This document shows, piece by piece, positions 44,871-58,198 of a stretch of 64,000 nt of DNA. The position numbers were made by a program, and so were the translations under genes. The notes below the pieces were generated by a model that did no database searches, was not told where the DNA came from, and saw only the letters and a program-made list of their open reading frames with translations. The stretch comes from Thuidium tamariscinum. Taxonomy: Eukaryota; Streptophyta; Bryopsida; Hypnales; Thuidiaceae. Positions within the stretch are counted from its first letter, which is position 1, and every line of letters starts with the position of its first letter. Location of the stretch: assembly GCA_947034885.2 (NCBI GenBank), contig OX344754.2, forward strand, positions 21,656,501-21,720,500, given 5' to 3'.

Positions 44871-46524
44871 CATTTTTTTAGAAGTGATTTGGCCACAACC
44901 TCGGCCACAACTTAGAGTTAAATTGTTTAATTTTTGAGTAGTTTTAATTTAGGAGTTTTAATAGTTCAAAACTTAAATTTTGAATAGTTTTCATGACCTC
45001 CATTTTTGGTTAAACTTTTTTATAAAACAAAGTATCTTAATTTCTTTCTACGAGCATAGTTTTTATTTCAAATATTATATTTTTGTGTATATGTGAAGCT
45101 TTGATTCATTCTCTTTAAACTTGTGATGGAAAAGTTATGAAGAACCTTAATTTGGGGGCAATCTAAGCACATTGGTGAAAACATTACTTGTAGGAATTCA
45201 TTTTTTTGGCAAGGATAAATTAAAGTGCTAGAATAATGTCACTATTTGGATTATTGTGTTTCAATTCCATTTCAAAGCTATTAATGTTTTAGTTTTTTGT
45301 CGAATTTCCAACCCACATCTCTTTAACAATTTTTTGAAGCCCGAAAATGAAGGTTTTTTTTTTGGAAAAAAATTTCTAGTCTTTGAAGTCAATTCTTCAA
45401 AAAATATCCTTTTAATTCAAAGTCCATAGTGGAATAAAATTCCACAAACAGTAGTGAAAGTCATTTAAAATTTTTTACTAGCATTCAAAAAAATTGCTCT
45501 TAGATAAGTCAAATTATAAACTAAAACAACTGAAAAATCTCCAAAACTCACAATATATACTTGTTGTGTTATACTTTAAAATATAAGTTAGAAATTTGAT
45601 TAAGTTTAAGTTTGAACTTTAATCAAAGTATATTCAATGAAAAACTAAATGAGCATTCTAATTGAATTAGAATTTATTAGAGTTGAATAAAAGTTTGAGT
45701 TTTCATTAAGTTATTTGAATCAAACTTTGAATTAGAGTTGAATTCTATTAAAATTTTGATCAAATTCTAAGTTTCTATCAAAGTTATTGATCTTTATTGG
45801 AATTCAAATCAAATTCAAAATCAAATTATACTTGTTAAAAATTTTAGTTGATTTGAATTCAAACTTTATATTCATACTCTATAGAAAATTCCAAATGATT
45901 TTGAATGATTTTGGAATATTTGAAAAGATTCTAAATGATTCTCGATAGATTTCTAAAAGTTTTTTCAAAAGATTCTAATTGATTCCTATAGATTTTCAAT
46001 TTTTTAAAGATATTCCTAAAAGATTCTATTTAATTCTATTTAATTTTATTAGATTCCAAAAGATTCTACTACATTCTAATAGATTCCTAAGATATTTCAA
46101 AAGACTTTATTACATTATAATAGATTCCTAAAACATTTCAAAATATTTTATTACATTATAATAGATTCCTAAAACATTTCAAAATATTTCACAAGATTCC
46201 CTAAAAGTTTATAAAAGATTTTCAAATAATGATGAAAGATTTTTGAGAAATTCAAAAGATTCAAATAGATTCCTAAAAGTTTTTTAAAAGATCCAAAAAA
46301 CTATTTGAAATTGAATAAATTCTTTACATTTTGGTCTTTACATATTTCAAATTAACAAAAATCAACATGGTTAGGTAATCTATGTTGATTAGAACTTAGC
46401 ATTTCAACAAATCTATGTTGTTCAAGCAATCTATGTTGATTGCCAAAAGAAAATGGACAAATGTGCCACTTTAACATAAATAATTGTTGAAATCAACAGT
46501 AATCAACTCAATCTATGCGAAAAG
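44871..46524. repeat. Low-complexity AT region with ~42-bp tandem repeats
   Basis: From about 45890 to 46300 the sequence is built of degenerate AGATTCTAAA/AGATTCCTAA words. Within it a unit with ATTATAATAGATTCCTAAAA repeats three times (46070-46190). No gene. Confidence 0.6.
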
Positions 46525-46544
46525 GACCCCCCTTTCTAGTAGTG
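46525..46544. mobile_element. Isolated CACTA-type right end
   Basis: CCCCCCTTTCTAGTAGTG is the inverse of a CACTACTAGAAAGG terminus, the family complete at 51748. No partner end was found within 1 kb upstream. Confidence 0.4.
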
Positions 46545-46626
46545 TAAAAGTGTTCTCTAACATACAAAGAAATACATATGACAATAATGTACTAATTGTG
46601 CTCATCCCTGTAGTACCAAAAATGAA

Positions 46627-49600
46627 CTAACATGCATAAATGGGGACACTTTTAGAACCTTGTGTGATCCTAAACTTCAGGAATTCCAAAAGTTTAAAAC
46701 AACTTGCAACATAAAATGATGTAGCAACTTCCATTTTCTTTAAAATATTAGCACTGGAAAACATTTTGAGGGACCTTACACTTCTCAAATGCACCTCTTG
46801 CCATGGGTTCCCGTCGATCCTTTTGCATGGGCAAAGAACGGCAGGAGTGCCCTTGCAAAAACAATACTCAAAGCTCCACATCCTTATTGGGAAACTTGGG
46901 AATGCAATTGAAGCTGCTCGCTCCTTCACGGAAGTCCCTCAATTTCACTGGAAGTTGGTTCTTCATTGACCTCTATTCTTCAATGAAGTTTTTCTTCAAA
47001 TTCCATAGGGCAGAGGCAGAGGAGGGGTGGTTGGTGGCCAGATCACTAGGCTTTGAGGTTTCAAGGAACCCACATTTGCAGCAATCTATTTAGCTGCAAC
47101 ATGATATCTCTTGGGCACATTCTTGGGCTTCTGCTGCTCCAATTGTTCTCCATCTGAGTCATCATCATGGTTAGAAACTCCTCTGGCAGGCTTGTGGACG
47201 TTCTTTGTAGCTTGAGTATGGCTAGGAGTGTCTTCTCGAGAGATTGGAGGAGAGATTGGAGGAGAGATTGTAGCCAATTCGGGATGAAGTGAAAGCGAAG
47301 ATAGTTCGACATTTGTGTGACTTTCAGGCAAGTCTATAATATTGGAGTCGTGGTTGTGTTGAACACAGGTTGAAGCTTGCTTCCCCTATTGTGCATCTAC
47401 GAGTTGACGAGTTTTCCTTTTCTCTCTCCGTTGTTTGTGATGCTCACAATGAAAGTGTGTGGCCCCTCATGGCAATCTTGTTGCATTGCGAACTCTTGGT
47501 GCCATCTCTGGATTTTTGGCTGTGGCTACATTGTACCCTAGATTGGACGTCTGCCTTCAGAGCGATCCAAGATTTGAATGCTGGCAAATGCTTTTGTCTG
47601 CCTAAATTTGGAGAGAGCAAGGTTTTGCCATTTTCTTACAGTTGTAAGCTCCAGTGATGGTTGCAAAGAATACCACCTGTCATTGCCATCATGTGGCACC
47701 GCTCGTTTTCAGTATCATCTTTCTAGACAATGCACCTTTGGCTCGTTTGTACTTTCGTCTTGGCAAGGGTTTCAGCCTGAGTTGCCTGCAAGCTACCTGG
47801 AATGGGATGGCCATGGTGAGCAAGCTCCTCATTATGTGATAAAGGAGATTTCCGCTTCCTGCTTGACGGCGAAGGTGGCCTATGTGAGATCAGTTGTGAA
47901 TCTATTGGATCTGCAACTGAAGAAGGCATTTGCATGTCGTCCATGCTGTCGTGTATCTTTTCAAACTTTGTCCCCTGTTTGGACATAACTGCAATTGCAA
48001 TCTCCTTCTCCGTGTTCAGAAATGCTTTCCTCCGAGTTTGGTCACCTCCTGGGATGTCATGTAACACAACAAAGCTTCTATGAACTCATGTTGAACATCA
48101 TGAGTACAGTACGGTCTAATTTAGGGTTAGGGTTGAGTGTTTGCAGCGTACACATATGCGAGGAATTCCAGGAACATGATTGTGCATACCTTCATGTGTA
48201 TCCACCAAGATGCCGGTCTGCACTGCTGGACTTGACTACTGACTGGATAGAACGGTTTTGCTCGAGAATGCCCCATAACGACGTGAAGTACTTGCAATGT
48301 TTGCAGGACTGCGTTTAGGTTGTTGCACCTCAAGTTGGGGGTTGCATACAAGATAGTGGTATTTTTGTGCTACGCAAAAGTATGGGTTGGTCTTCAAGTG
48401 CCACCAGAATTGTACCTTCCAGTCTAATTCGAAACTCTACATTTGTGCCAGCTCCTCAAAGTATTTGAAAAGCTCTCGCATTGTGATGCTGAGACTACTA
48501 GCATCCAAAAGCTGCAAATACAATGAGTGCAGCAATGAGCCTTTCGGTGCTTTAGAGGGGTCAACCCAAGATGGGAGCTCGGAGTCTGATTTGCTTTCTT
48601 CTATCAACAGAGGATGTAGCTTTCTTGCACCTGTTCCAATTATAATTATTGATAGTATCGCTAGACCCATCAACTCTGATTCTTTATCTTGCTTTTCAAT
48701 TTCCATGTCTCTGTTAACCTGCAACAGAGAATCCCGTTCCCTATCTCAAGCAACAACAATTCCCGTTCCTACCTATGGCGATAGCAATTCATTAATTGTC
48801 TAGCAACAAACCCTAATTATGGGGATGGGCAAACTGATCATACAAGCAATCAAGGATTCACGAATACTTATCCAAAAACATATAAACGTCTATAGACTCA
48901 TGGTACGTCTACATACTTATCCCCATAGAAAATTCAAATCAAAGCATATATGCCTGTTTAGAAAGCAAAACAAAATTGTAAAAGAACCGTCGGAAGTGTT
49001 ATAGTCACTTAAACTAACATACATTGTTGTACCATTGACATGCATGTTATTGTACGGATGACAATCTTCACCTGGAAAATTAGGTTTATGTTGTGAATTG
49101 CAACATTTAAATGGGAACTTTGGATCTTCTAGCCTTTGGGATAGAAGATCAAGAGGGGCTTAAATAACAATTTCTAGCCCTTACTACACTTGTGTGAGCT
49201 TCTTGTGACGCCTCTCATAAGAAAATTATCCTTGGTTAGTGGAACAAAAATGGAGTTAAAATTGCTAAATTTTTTAGCCCTCTTCCCATTTTTAGTCCTC
49301 AAAAATGGGGCTAAACTAGCCCAATGTAGCCCTAATCTTGCCCCAACTATAGAGCTCAAAGTTTCCTCCATTGCGCAACTTACAAAGAAAGAAGGAAAGT
49401 AAACTAATAATTAGAAAAGGTACCTCAAATGAATTGGATATAGAAGTCACATGCTCCTTGCAATCTTGGCCCTGGAAGGACGGATTCACAGACCGGACCG
49501 CCACCTCTTTACCAGTCTCCATCTCTAGCAACTCCTCTAACTCCGTCAATGGTGCGGTCGAGTTCCGCTAAGCATCAAATTGGTCCAATGCTCCATGGGA

Positions 49601-49783
49601 AAAGTCAATCGAGAGCTCGACATCTCTCATATCAACCACACCTTCATCCTTTTCAAGTACTTGTCCCAACTGAAGCAAACGTTGATACAGAGGTTGAAGC
49701 GAAGGTTGTTCACTCCGAACATGCAGCTTTCTGATCCTCATTCCTCTTGCATGAATCCGGCCTGCACAACACCAATCCGACAT
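46627..49783 (-). pseudogene. Decayed multi-exon gene E, unrecognised
   Basis: Minus-strand segments keep coding character and join at plausible splice sites. Exon 1 runs from 49783 (ATGTCGGATTGG) to donor GTACC at 49424. Exon 2 starts at 48718 after TTCTCTGTTGCAG, is in phase and stays coherent to about 48140. A later exon spans about 48067-47640 (donor GTAAGAA), and another about 47390-47086 is acidic and Ser-rich. In-frame TAG codons sit at 49568-49570, 48437-48439, 48236-48238 and 47723-47725, each followed by continuing protein-like sequence. Recognisable traits are an acidic segment (LTELEELLEMETG), a Trp-rich block (DWKVQFWWHLKTNPYF) and a Cys pair near PGIPRICVRCK. That could be part of a transposase-type zinc site, but I cannot name the family. 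A 100-codon frame at 46627-46929 may be a final exon or chance. Confidence 0.45.
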
Positions 49784-51744
49784 TGATTAAGGCTTCACCA
49801 AGACTGACTTACAATCCAAAAGTAAGCCCAATCGATCAATCATGATAGTAGATCACTTCCAAACAATCATCTTTGTTTTCAATTCCACATCACGACTTTT
49901 CCAGTCAAACACTTCTTCTGACATCAACTTTAAACTGACGATCTGCTGCAACATTGTTTAATTCCTTACGCCAACTCCATGGTCATGGTGGAGGCTTAGA
50001 CCATAAAATAGTGGACTGATCAATCGGACCGATTGAGTCTTCATTCCATGCAAGGGTTTATGTACTACATCTAAATTCGCAATGTTGTGACCATCTAGTT
50101 AGACAAACTCGTGAAGATATTTGACAAAAACTTCTACAGGAATACAATTGCAAGATTAGAATTCATTGAAATTCACAACGCACGCCACAAAAAGCAGGAC
50201 CCCTCGGCCATAATTACATTGACTAGGTTTTAGTTGGACGAGCTGGCTACTTATGCCATTTGCAAGTCCACCGATCCCATCCATTCGAGCAAGTGCACGA
50301 AACCAAATGGGTCGTCAACAACTACTGTAGCTACTTGATCAACCACGACTTCACTGCTATATAGCACCATTGGTCATTCTGTAGATTCAGGGTACAAAAA
50401 GAATGGAACACAAAGCTAGCCAGTTACACTAATTAAAAATGCCTCATCAATCGATGTGGGTACTTAGGGAAATTAAAAGCAAACTCGATCGATCACCTAG
50501 CTACGGTTGCAAACTTGGTTGTGAGCAAATCTATTCGCAAACTGAATGCAAGCTAGCGAGAGAATTGGAGGCAATGGCAAGAAGGGCGAGAAGCCGCCGC
50601 AAGTATGAATCTGGCAAGAGCTAGCAATCAGCACTTGGAGACTAGGGGGGAAATCCATTCTGTCAACCGACTTTCTTATACCACTATCTTGGCGGGAAAG
50701 GCGAACTTCATGATGCATGAGTCTCGCAATGGTGGTCAAAACTCACAACTGTAGATGACATGACACTCATCTAACTTCCTCTAGGCTCTAATTAATGAAA
50801 TTTATTGTACTAAAACCACCCTTTTTGGTTTCAAAATGCCATAAGTTTCACTCTTGATAAATATTTTCACCAACTATAGGTTCATAGAGATTCTCCTTTG
50901 AATAGTATTGATATCCAAGTAATTATGCACTTGGTAAATTATACCTTCATTAAGAATAAAAATTTATAGTATTTCTGGACAAATCAATTAGTGTGGTATC
51001 TGGTAACCCTAAATTACAATACTAGCATTAGATGAAATTCAGACCTCATTAAGGACTGTGAGTTTTCCTACGTTCCTCTGCGTTCTCATCTCTGCCACGC
51101 AACTTGTTGATGTGGTCGAGAGACAACCACATGAGCAAGCATTAAAAAATTACTTTTTTATAAAAAAAGAATTAATTATTATTATTTTAATTATTTTAAA
51201 ATAATAATATTTAAATTTTTTTTTTTTTTTTCTAGACAATATAGGTTAGTTACCAGCAATAGGAACCAGCCTGAAATGACCCTCCTCAAAGGTTGAATCC
51301 CATCTAATGTGTAAGAAAATCAATTTGCATCATTCTATATGGTTATGGTGTAAATTTGAAAGCTATTTTTAAGAAAATTTCTTAATTGTCACATTGACTG
51401 GCACATTGACATGTGATTAATTTGATCTTTTTGTCAAATGTTGGATATTCCAAAGATCAAAAAAATATACGCAATGGAAGATTCCTTAGGAACCTCAACC
51501 TTTCTATTCAATATTAATTGTCAATTATAATTGTATGATGTCTACTAAGTAGGGTTATTGAATTCAAATATTTTAATTATTGAATAATTTTGTAAATTTG
51601 AATTGATTTTGCTCCAGGTTTAGTTGTTTAGTATTCTTGTACATATAATTTATAGCTAAAGATTGGGTTGTTGTCTCGATTGTTGTAGTTGTAGCAATGA
51701 GCCAATGACGCAATTATCTCGGGCACACAAGTGAACTCTTGTAT
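49784..51744. other. No supported gene
   Basis: 49784-50760 has balanced composition and could be upstream sequence or 5' exons of gene E, but no splice-consistent reading was found. 50761-51744 is AT-rich. Confidence 0.35.
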
Positions 51745-51747
51745 TAT

Positions 51748-51872
51748 CACTACTAGAGAAAGGATGGTTGTGTACATGTAAATTGTGGATACATATACAC
51801 AACAAGTATTGCTTTATCATGATCCAAAAAGTTGCTAGAAAACGTAACAAACCCATCATTTTTCTAGTAGTG
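51748..51872. mobile_element. Complete 125-bp CACTA-type MITE with 3-bp duplication
   Basis: Starts CACTACTAGAGAAAGGATGG and ends CATTTTTCTAGTAGTG. It is flanked by TAT on both sides (51745-51747 and 51873-51875), the 3-bp target duplication expected of CACTA elements. Confidence 0.8.
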
Positions 51873-51875
51873 TAT

Positions 51876-54194
51876 ATGTAGAGGTCATCAACATTAAAAT
51901 GGCTTAAAAGATATATATGGCTTTGGTAAAAATTATATCAAATTAATTAAAAAGACCAAAATTTTTGGTGAAGACCAAATTTAAAAAAATTAAATGTAGA
52001 AATGGTAGGTTGCACATAGTTGCATACATATTAGAAAAAAACTTGCAATATATATGAAGAATTGAAATACTTATGTATAGTTTTAAAATTCCATATAAGT
52101 TGTTCTTTCCAATTAAAATAAAAAAATTATTAGAAAGCCCCCAAATTTGGGTAGCTCGGCCTATGATACATGTATTAAAAAAACTCATATAATTAGTTTT
52201 TTAATGCTATTATTGTCCTCAAAAACACTCATTTCATGTATATAATTACATTTTTGGGTTCCTTATTGAAAGGGCTACAAGAGTTTTCTACATTAAAACA
52301 AATTATATTTGTTGAGATTGAACTAAAATGCATTATAAGTGATTTCAACGAGGGCTATATAATACAGGAGTTGCATATTAGGGGCATGTACATGATAGTG
52401 ATGATAGTGGAAAATCATCTGAAGGAAATTAGCAAATGATTGATTGTTTGATGTAGGAATGTAGGATGGATGGAGTTTTGGGGGATATTATTAATTCCTA
52501 AAGGATTAGTTCCATTTCTATATCATTGAACTTTATTCTTAAGCTCAAATTAGCATTCCACTAGAAAAAATGTGGACTCTCTAGAAGGTCGTTTGACTTT
52601 CGGTAGATGTGCAAACCCAAGGGACTAAAAAAATTCTTTTATAAAGAATTCTTTTTTGAAAAATATTTATTAGTTCCTAATCCTCAAGCGATCATGTAGG
52701 CCAAAATAAAAATAATTTTTTTTTGTAATTGCACATTTTTATGCAGTCAAACAACTAGGTTAAGTACAATATGGATTTCTTCTAATGTAAATCATATTTC
52801 AATGCAATATATTTTTTACACAAGACTATGTGTTATCTATTGATGTGAGAAATACCCATAGTAGGAGGACATGTGCCTACTAAAGGAAATCTAAAAATAC
52901 ATTATTTTATGGCCTCTATATTCATACAAATAGGATTCCCTTACGCATGCACTTCTAAACATTGAGGATGATTTGTCCTTCCATTTTTTCATGAAATGTC
53001 ATCACTATCAAGTCTTTACAAATGGCCAAATTTTAGGGTTTTTTGTTCATGATTTTATTATTAGTAGTAATTTATACCTAGTTTTATCTATTTTTTGTGA
53101 CAAACTATTTTTTTATTCAAATAGTACTTTTTCAGTACTTGCAAGTAGTCAAAAACTCCTATTAGCCTTTGATTTTATAGATTAACAACTAAGATTGTTT
53201 TGTTTCATAGTACTCATAGTACTAACTAAAGCATAGAAATTGTATGCTACCAAAATCATTCGATTTTTCTTACAATCTCTCTTATGCGCTAAACACCCTT
53301 GGCATTTGGTCCCTACCTTTGTTAGTTGACTTCTAACTTTTTTTTTTTTTTAAATGAATTTAAATAGATGATAAATATGTACAAAAGTATATTTCATCCA
53401 ATCCAATCTATGGCACTCTTTCAAGACTCTATGTATTCATTGACAATGCATTGTCCCCATAATGTTGTTGTTGTTGTCTTGATGATGTGGGCACATGTGT
53501 AGAAATGCATTTGACAAACTTACAAAGGTTTGTGCCATTTCCAAAGCTAGTTCTAACAACTACACTTTTTGAAGTCTAGTATCCTTGTGAAAATTCCCAT
53601 TGCTAAAGTTTACAGAACTAGAAATTAGACCCCCAAACTAGTTCAATTGGGCCTTATAGTATAGAATTGGATACTACTTGTAAGGTTGTTTAAATAAGGT
53701 GGTTTAAAGAACCAAAAGACATGTCTATTGGAAGATGACGTTTGATAGCACTTCTAGATTTGGTTTTTAATTAGTTGTAGGATCATGTAAGATTTAAATC
53801 ATTTAGATGTAGTTTAGAGTCCATTTGGTTCTATTTTTAGATTTTTCTTGATTCAATTCTTGATTCATTTTGAATGTAGAATTCATTTTGGAATAGAAAC
53901 TACACTAAATTTCCAAATTTCCAATTAAAGACTAGGACTTAGTTAAAAAGGTGTGGAATTGCTTAGCAATTGAATTTGAAGATGATGTTAGAATCTAAAA
54001 CTAATAAAACGGCTATTCAATTCAAGTCAATAATGAGGATAATGAGTTGTTTATTCAAATTTGGTAGAATGAGGGCATTTATTTAGGATCTGATTTTGAG
54101 AGGTTTCAGTATAGGTTTTTGAGGATATGCATTGCAATTTGCATGACTTTATTATCTCTTGTTTTGTGAGCTTGTTCACTATGATCTATATAGT
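51876..54194. other. Gene-free AT-rich stretch
   Basis: No coding region supported. CCACTAGAAAAAATGTGG at about 52559 resembles another CACTA-like end without a clear partner. Confidence 0.4.
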
Positions 54195-54202
54195 ACAATT
54201 TG

Positions 54203-54784
54203 CACGGGGAGGACACTCTCCACGTTTTAGCAACCCATGTGCGGCAGAAAAAGTAATACAAGTAATACACCTTAAAATTTAATTTTTTTTTCAAAAAAAA
54301 ATTATGGATAGATTTTACTACTTTAGAAGTTTATGTTTTGAATTATTGGTATTTTTTTATGCTAATAGTAATTATTTATAAATTTTTGAAGAAAAAAGAT
54401 ACATTGTAAAGCTGAAAATAACTTTCACACCTCTATATTATATAAGGAAAAAAAATTGAAAAATGAAAAAAAAATTCTATAGAATAGCTTTCTATTGAAA
54501 GTTTATTTTGGTTGAATATTGATGCAATAGTCATCTTCATGTGAGCTTTATAAATATTTTAGTTGGAGAACATGCCATTTTAGTTCATTTTTCAACCCTT
54601 TCTAGACAATATATCTTATGTTATTTGGAATTAAAATTTTTGTCAATAGAAACCTTTAGTCATTGTTAAACAAAGCTCAAAATTTTAGGATGAAATTATA
54701 GTTTATTCAAGGTGTATTACATGTATTACTTTTTCCATTGCCACACGTGGGTACTCCAAATGTAGTGAGAGTGTCCTCCCCGTG
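54203..54784. mobile_element. hAT-like MITE with 8-bp duplication, copy 1
   Basis: Terminal inverted repeats CACGGGGAGGACACTCTC and GAGAGTGTCCTCCCCGTG are perfect; the longer subterminal parts (AAAAAGTAATAC..GTAATACACC against its inverse) also pair. Flanked by ACAATTTG at 54195-54202 and 54785-54792. Eight-base duplications fit the hAT superfamily. 582 bp, non-coding. Confidence 0.85.
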
Positions 54785-54857
54785 ACAATTTGATACACAA
54801 CAAAAGGCTACTTTAGACAGAGTGCATTGTTCTCAACCCATGCATCTAAATTTGCTT

Positions 54858-55402
54858 CTCGGGGGGGTCATTTAGAGTGTCCATTAGAAACCATGTGTGA
54901 ACAAAACTTTGGACCCCCTATATACTTTTTGAATTTTAAATAAAACAAAATTTTGTTAGATTTTTCTACTTTGAAAGTTTATGTTTTGAATTATTGATAT
55001 TTTTATTTGTTAATAATAATTAGTTACAAATTTTTGAAGTAAAAAGATACATTGTAGAACTGAAAACACCCCTATATTATATAAGAAAAAATTGTCTAAA
55101 AAATGAACAAAAAATTCCTAAAAATAACTCATTATTGAAAGCTCATTTTGAGTTGAATATTGAATCAATGGTCATCTAAATGTGTCCTCTATAATTATTT
55201 GAGTTGAAAAACATGCCATTTTAGTTCATTTTCAACCTCTTCTAGAAATCGTTTCATATTTTATTTGAGTTGAAAATTGTGGCAATAGAAAGCTATAGTC
55301 ATTATTAAACAATGTTCAAAATTTTAGGTTGAAATTATAGTTTATTAGAAACCACTTGTTCGCACGTGGTTTGTTATAGTAGAACTAAGTACACCCCCCG
55401 AG
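54858..55402. mobile_element. hAT-like MITE, diverged copy 2
   Basis: Ends CTCGGGGGG and CCCCCCGAG, flanked by ATTTGCTT (54850-54857) and ATTTTCTT (55403-55410). Its interior (GTTTATGTTTTGAATTATTG, AAAAGATACATTGTA, ACCCCTATATTATATAAG) matches copy 1 in the same orientation. Two related elements lie 73 bp apart. Confidence 0.75.
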
Positions 55403-55899
55403 ATTTTCTTAAAAGTGCAAGTAGATTTGATGATCTATAGAGGTACAAATTGCACAAAAGCATATATTACATCCTTTAAGGCCTTATTCTTTAAATTGAG
55501 ACAAAATGGTCTTTTTGAGACTTTGCAAAATGGAGAGTGAGGATCCTTGAAATATTAGTTGTTGAAGTCAACAATAAATGAAGCATGACTAACACCAATC
55601 ATAGAGTTTTCTGTAGCAGGTGCCCAAAATAATTGGCTCCAAGTGAGACAATTACAGCAACAATCGGAAAGACGGGAAACATTTACTCGCACAAATTGCC
55701 CTAAATCAAGCAAAGTATAGAGAAGCGAGTCCATTTAAATTCAATAAGCTCGATTTCCTCGAGGTATCAAGAACACAAAAAGTATGTAAGTCTTACCTGC
55801 ACAAAATGGCACCCAAAGTTATGAATTACGAAGTGTTCAATCTATTAATAATGCCAGTCTAGGAATGGAGAGGCTCACTATATATAAGGCACTCTTGTT

Positions 55900-56580
55900 T
55901 TCAACACAAATTTGTATGCACTATCTATGTTCATGCTATTTATAGTAAGAAGGACAGAGGATCCCAAGGCATCAAAAAAATTGCCCGTTGGCGTTATGCA
56001 TCGGTGTTGGCTATGTCTTTGCTCTTTGTTGCCTCTAACGCTTTCAGTTTCACTAGTCCTTTGAAGATATCGTGGCGTCGAGAATGATGGTGGGGCCTAC
56101 TCTCACCGTCCACTACCATACAGACGACCGCACTCTGAGATCCACTCCCCTTACACTTCAGATCGCGACAACTTTGAGTAACCTGAGAAGTGGAAGGTGA
56201 TGTGGACCCACAGGAGGCGGCCTCGGGAGGAATGCATTCACATCGCCTTTGTATGGAGGTCCACTTCTAATCGATATAGAGTGCAAAGAGCGGTGTTGGT
56301 CCCTAATAAACCTTTGACGGAAAATGGAATCGGTGGAAGGTCGTCGCCTACCTCCAACGGATACCGAAGGCCGAGGCGGATTATTCTTGAGCCGAAGTAA
56401 CTGAGGTCTAACTGGCGGACCAACTTGTTCGCTCTTTGTATATTCTCCCAAAGATGACATCCGCATGAAATCTTTAACGGGGACAGACTGAGGCACTTCG
56501 GAGGCCAGGAGATTATCATCGAGTTGAGGACCTACTGAAGTTCCACCAACGAATAGGTTTAGTTTTCAGTTTATCGCAGT
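55900..56580 (+). pseudogene. Coding-like remnant left of the 5.3-kb inverted element
   Basis: On the plus strand one frame reads coherently with few stops from about 56085 to 56400 (RENDGGAYSHRPLPYRRPHS, then WKVMWTHRRRPREECIHIAF), is basic and Pro/Arg-rich, and contains a TAA at 56174. GC content is above the surroundings. Unrecognised. It may be the 5' part of a gene interrupted by the inserted element, with 61848-62400 as the 3' part. Confidence 0.35.
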
Positions 56581-56581
56581 G

Positions 56582-57830
56582 TGTGGGCGCTTATTTACCC
56601 ACCCTTGGTAAATCGGCGAATACAACCAGGTTCTAGTTTGATGGTAGATTTTATCCTAACGGGTGTCTAAGCGTTAATCCATTGTGCCTTCCAAGCAATG
56701 GATCTTTTGCTAATCTTCCTAATTGGTTCTCTCAGAGGGTGGCTCTAAACCAAGTTCTAAACTATATATGTACTAGTAATGGTTTAGTGACCCTACTTCT
56801 AGGTTCTACTCTACCCTACTCAGGGGGAGGGGGACCTCGTGCCATTTCTAAAAACCTAAAGTTTGCTCAAATTGGACATTCTAGTGACTCACAATGGACA
56901 GATGAAGTTTGGGCCGCGAGGCTATCCTACTTCATTCACAATTTTCCAAGGGCTCCCGTTTCTAATTGAGGGCGAAACTTGAACTCCGACCCTAACTCCC
57001 TATGCTCTAACTAAGTTCTAAGTTTGGGCTTGATTGGATGAAATTTCCCCGGGTTCATCCGTTACGGGTCCTAAACTTCATCCATCCGTATCTTGGTTGT
57101 TCTAATTTTTATTTGGGCGTGTTTTATGTTTTTGGAAACCTCTCGCAATCTAATCTAAGATTCTCTAATCATATCCAACCTGACTTGGCTTCTAATGGTA
57201 CCTAGATCTCGGCCTATTTGAGATTTTTACCCCTAGTGGGCCAATGACACGGGGGAAGGTTAGGTCCTTACATTGGCATGGTGGCCCATGAGGAGGGCGG
57301 TCAATTCACCTTCTTCCACCATGGCAAGTTGCGACGGTAGGCCACTCGTTGGTTAGCATAGTACGTATTTGTATACTCAAAAGACTAACACTTCTTTCCC
57401 TATGGGCCGCCTCCTTCTTTCTTTTTCTTTTGCCTTAACCTATGTGCCCCATTGATGGGGAGTAGTGGGTTGGGCACCTACCTACTTAGAAGGTCAAACT
57501 ATGGCCTAATTACCACTTACGCGTCATCTTATCCTAACGGTGGAAGGAATTCTAGAAAGTCAAAATGTGGCCTAACTACCACTTACGCGTCGGCTTACCC
57601 TAATGGTAGAGTGGATTCCCCTTCTATCCTACCGATGGTGCCTCCTTCCTATCTAAGCTTCCCCCCCCACCTCTCCTCATTGTATTTGGAGGTGGTGATG
57701 CGTGGTGTTGGAGGGGAGAGTTGGTGAGGTTGAGATGGAAACATCTCTTATCTTTTGGTTGCACCTTTCTTAGTGTGGGTTGCGGATTCCTTCCCTTCCT
57801 AGGTTAACTCTTGCTAATTAGCTTCTAATC
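56582..57830 (+). mobile_element. LTR-like arm, left, of an inverted pair
   Basis: Begins TGTGGGCGCTTATTTACCCA. The whole 1.25 kb is matched, inverted and diverged by perhaps a quarter, by 60600-61835. Shared landmarks include CCTTCCAAGCAATGGATC, CATGCCATTTCTAAAAACCTA-type words, TTATGTTTTTGGAAACC and CTACCACTTACGC. A TG..CA outline and size suggest an LTR. Confidence 0.75.
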
Positions 57831-57879
57831 TTTCCTATTACTATCCTAGCTTCTATAATCTCTATGCCAACTTCTACCC

Positions 57880-58055
57880 TTGCTATGCTAATTCCTTTCT
57901 CCCTTGTTTTCTATACTATCAACTTTGCTAACTTCCTCCCCTAGTTTTCTATATTATCTACTTTGCTAACTTCCTCCCCTAGTTTTCTATACTATCTACT
58001 TTGCTAACTTCCTCCCCTAGTTTTCTATACTATCTACTTTACTACTTCCTCCCCC
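57880..58055. repeat. 38-bp tandem repeat, about 4.5 copies
   Basis: Units CTTTGCTAACTTCCTCCCCT plus AGTTTTCTATACTATCTA repeat head to tail with few changes. Confidence 0.85.
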
Positions 58056-58198
58056 CCTCTTAAAGGATAAAAAAAACACAAAAAAAAACAAGACACCACC
58101 CGAACCCTGGACGAGCTATTTAGACAAGCTGCTTGGGCGAGCTGCCTAGGCTGGCCGCTTGGGCAAGCTACCTATGCGAACTACCAGGCAAGTTACTA

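Noticed and set aside
46627..46929. 100-codon minus frame as an independent small Cys-rich protein
   Set aside because: The neighbouring frame is equally coding-like and no start context or homologue supports it; kept only as a possible last exon of gene E.
48120..48140. Telomere-like TTAGGGTTAGGG
   Set aside because: Only about two units; similar AACCCTAA words are scattered in the window, so it is not an internal telomere array.
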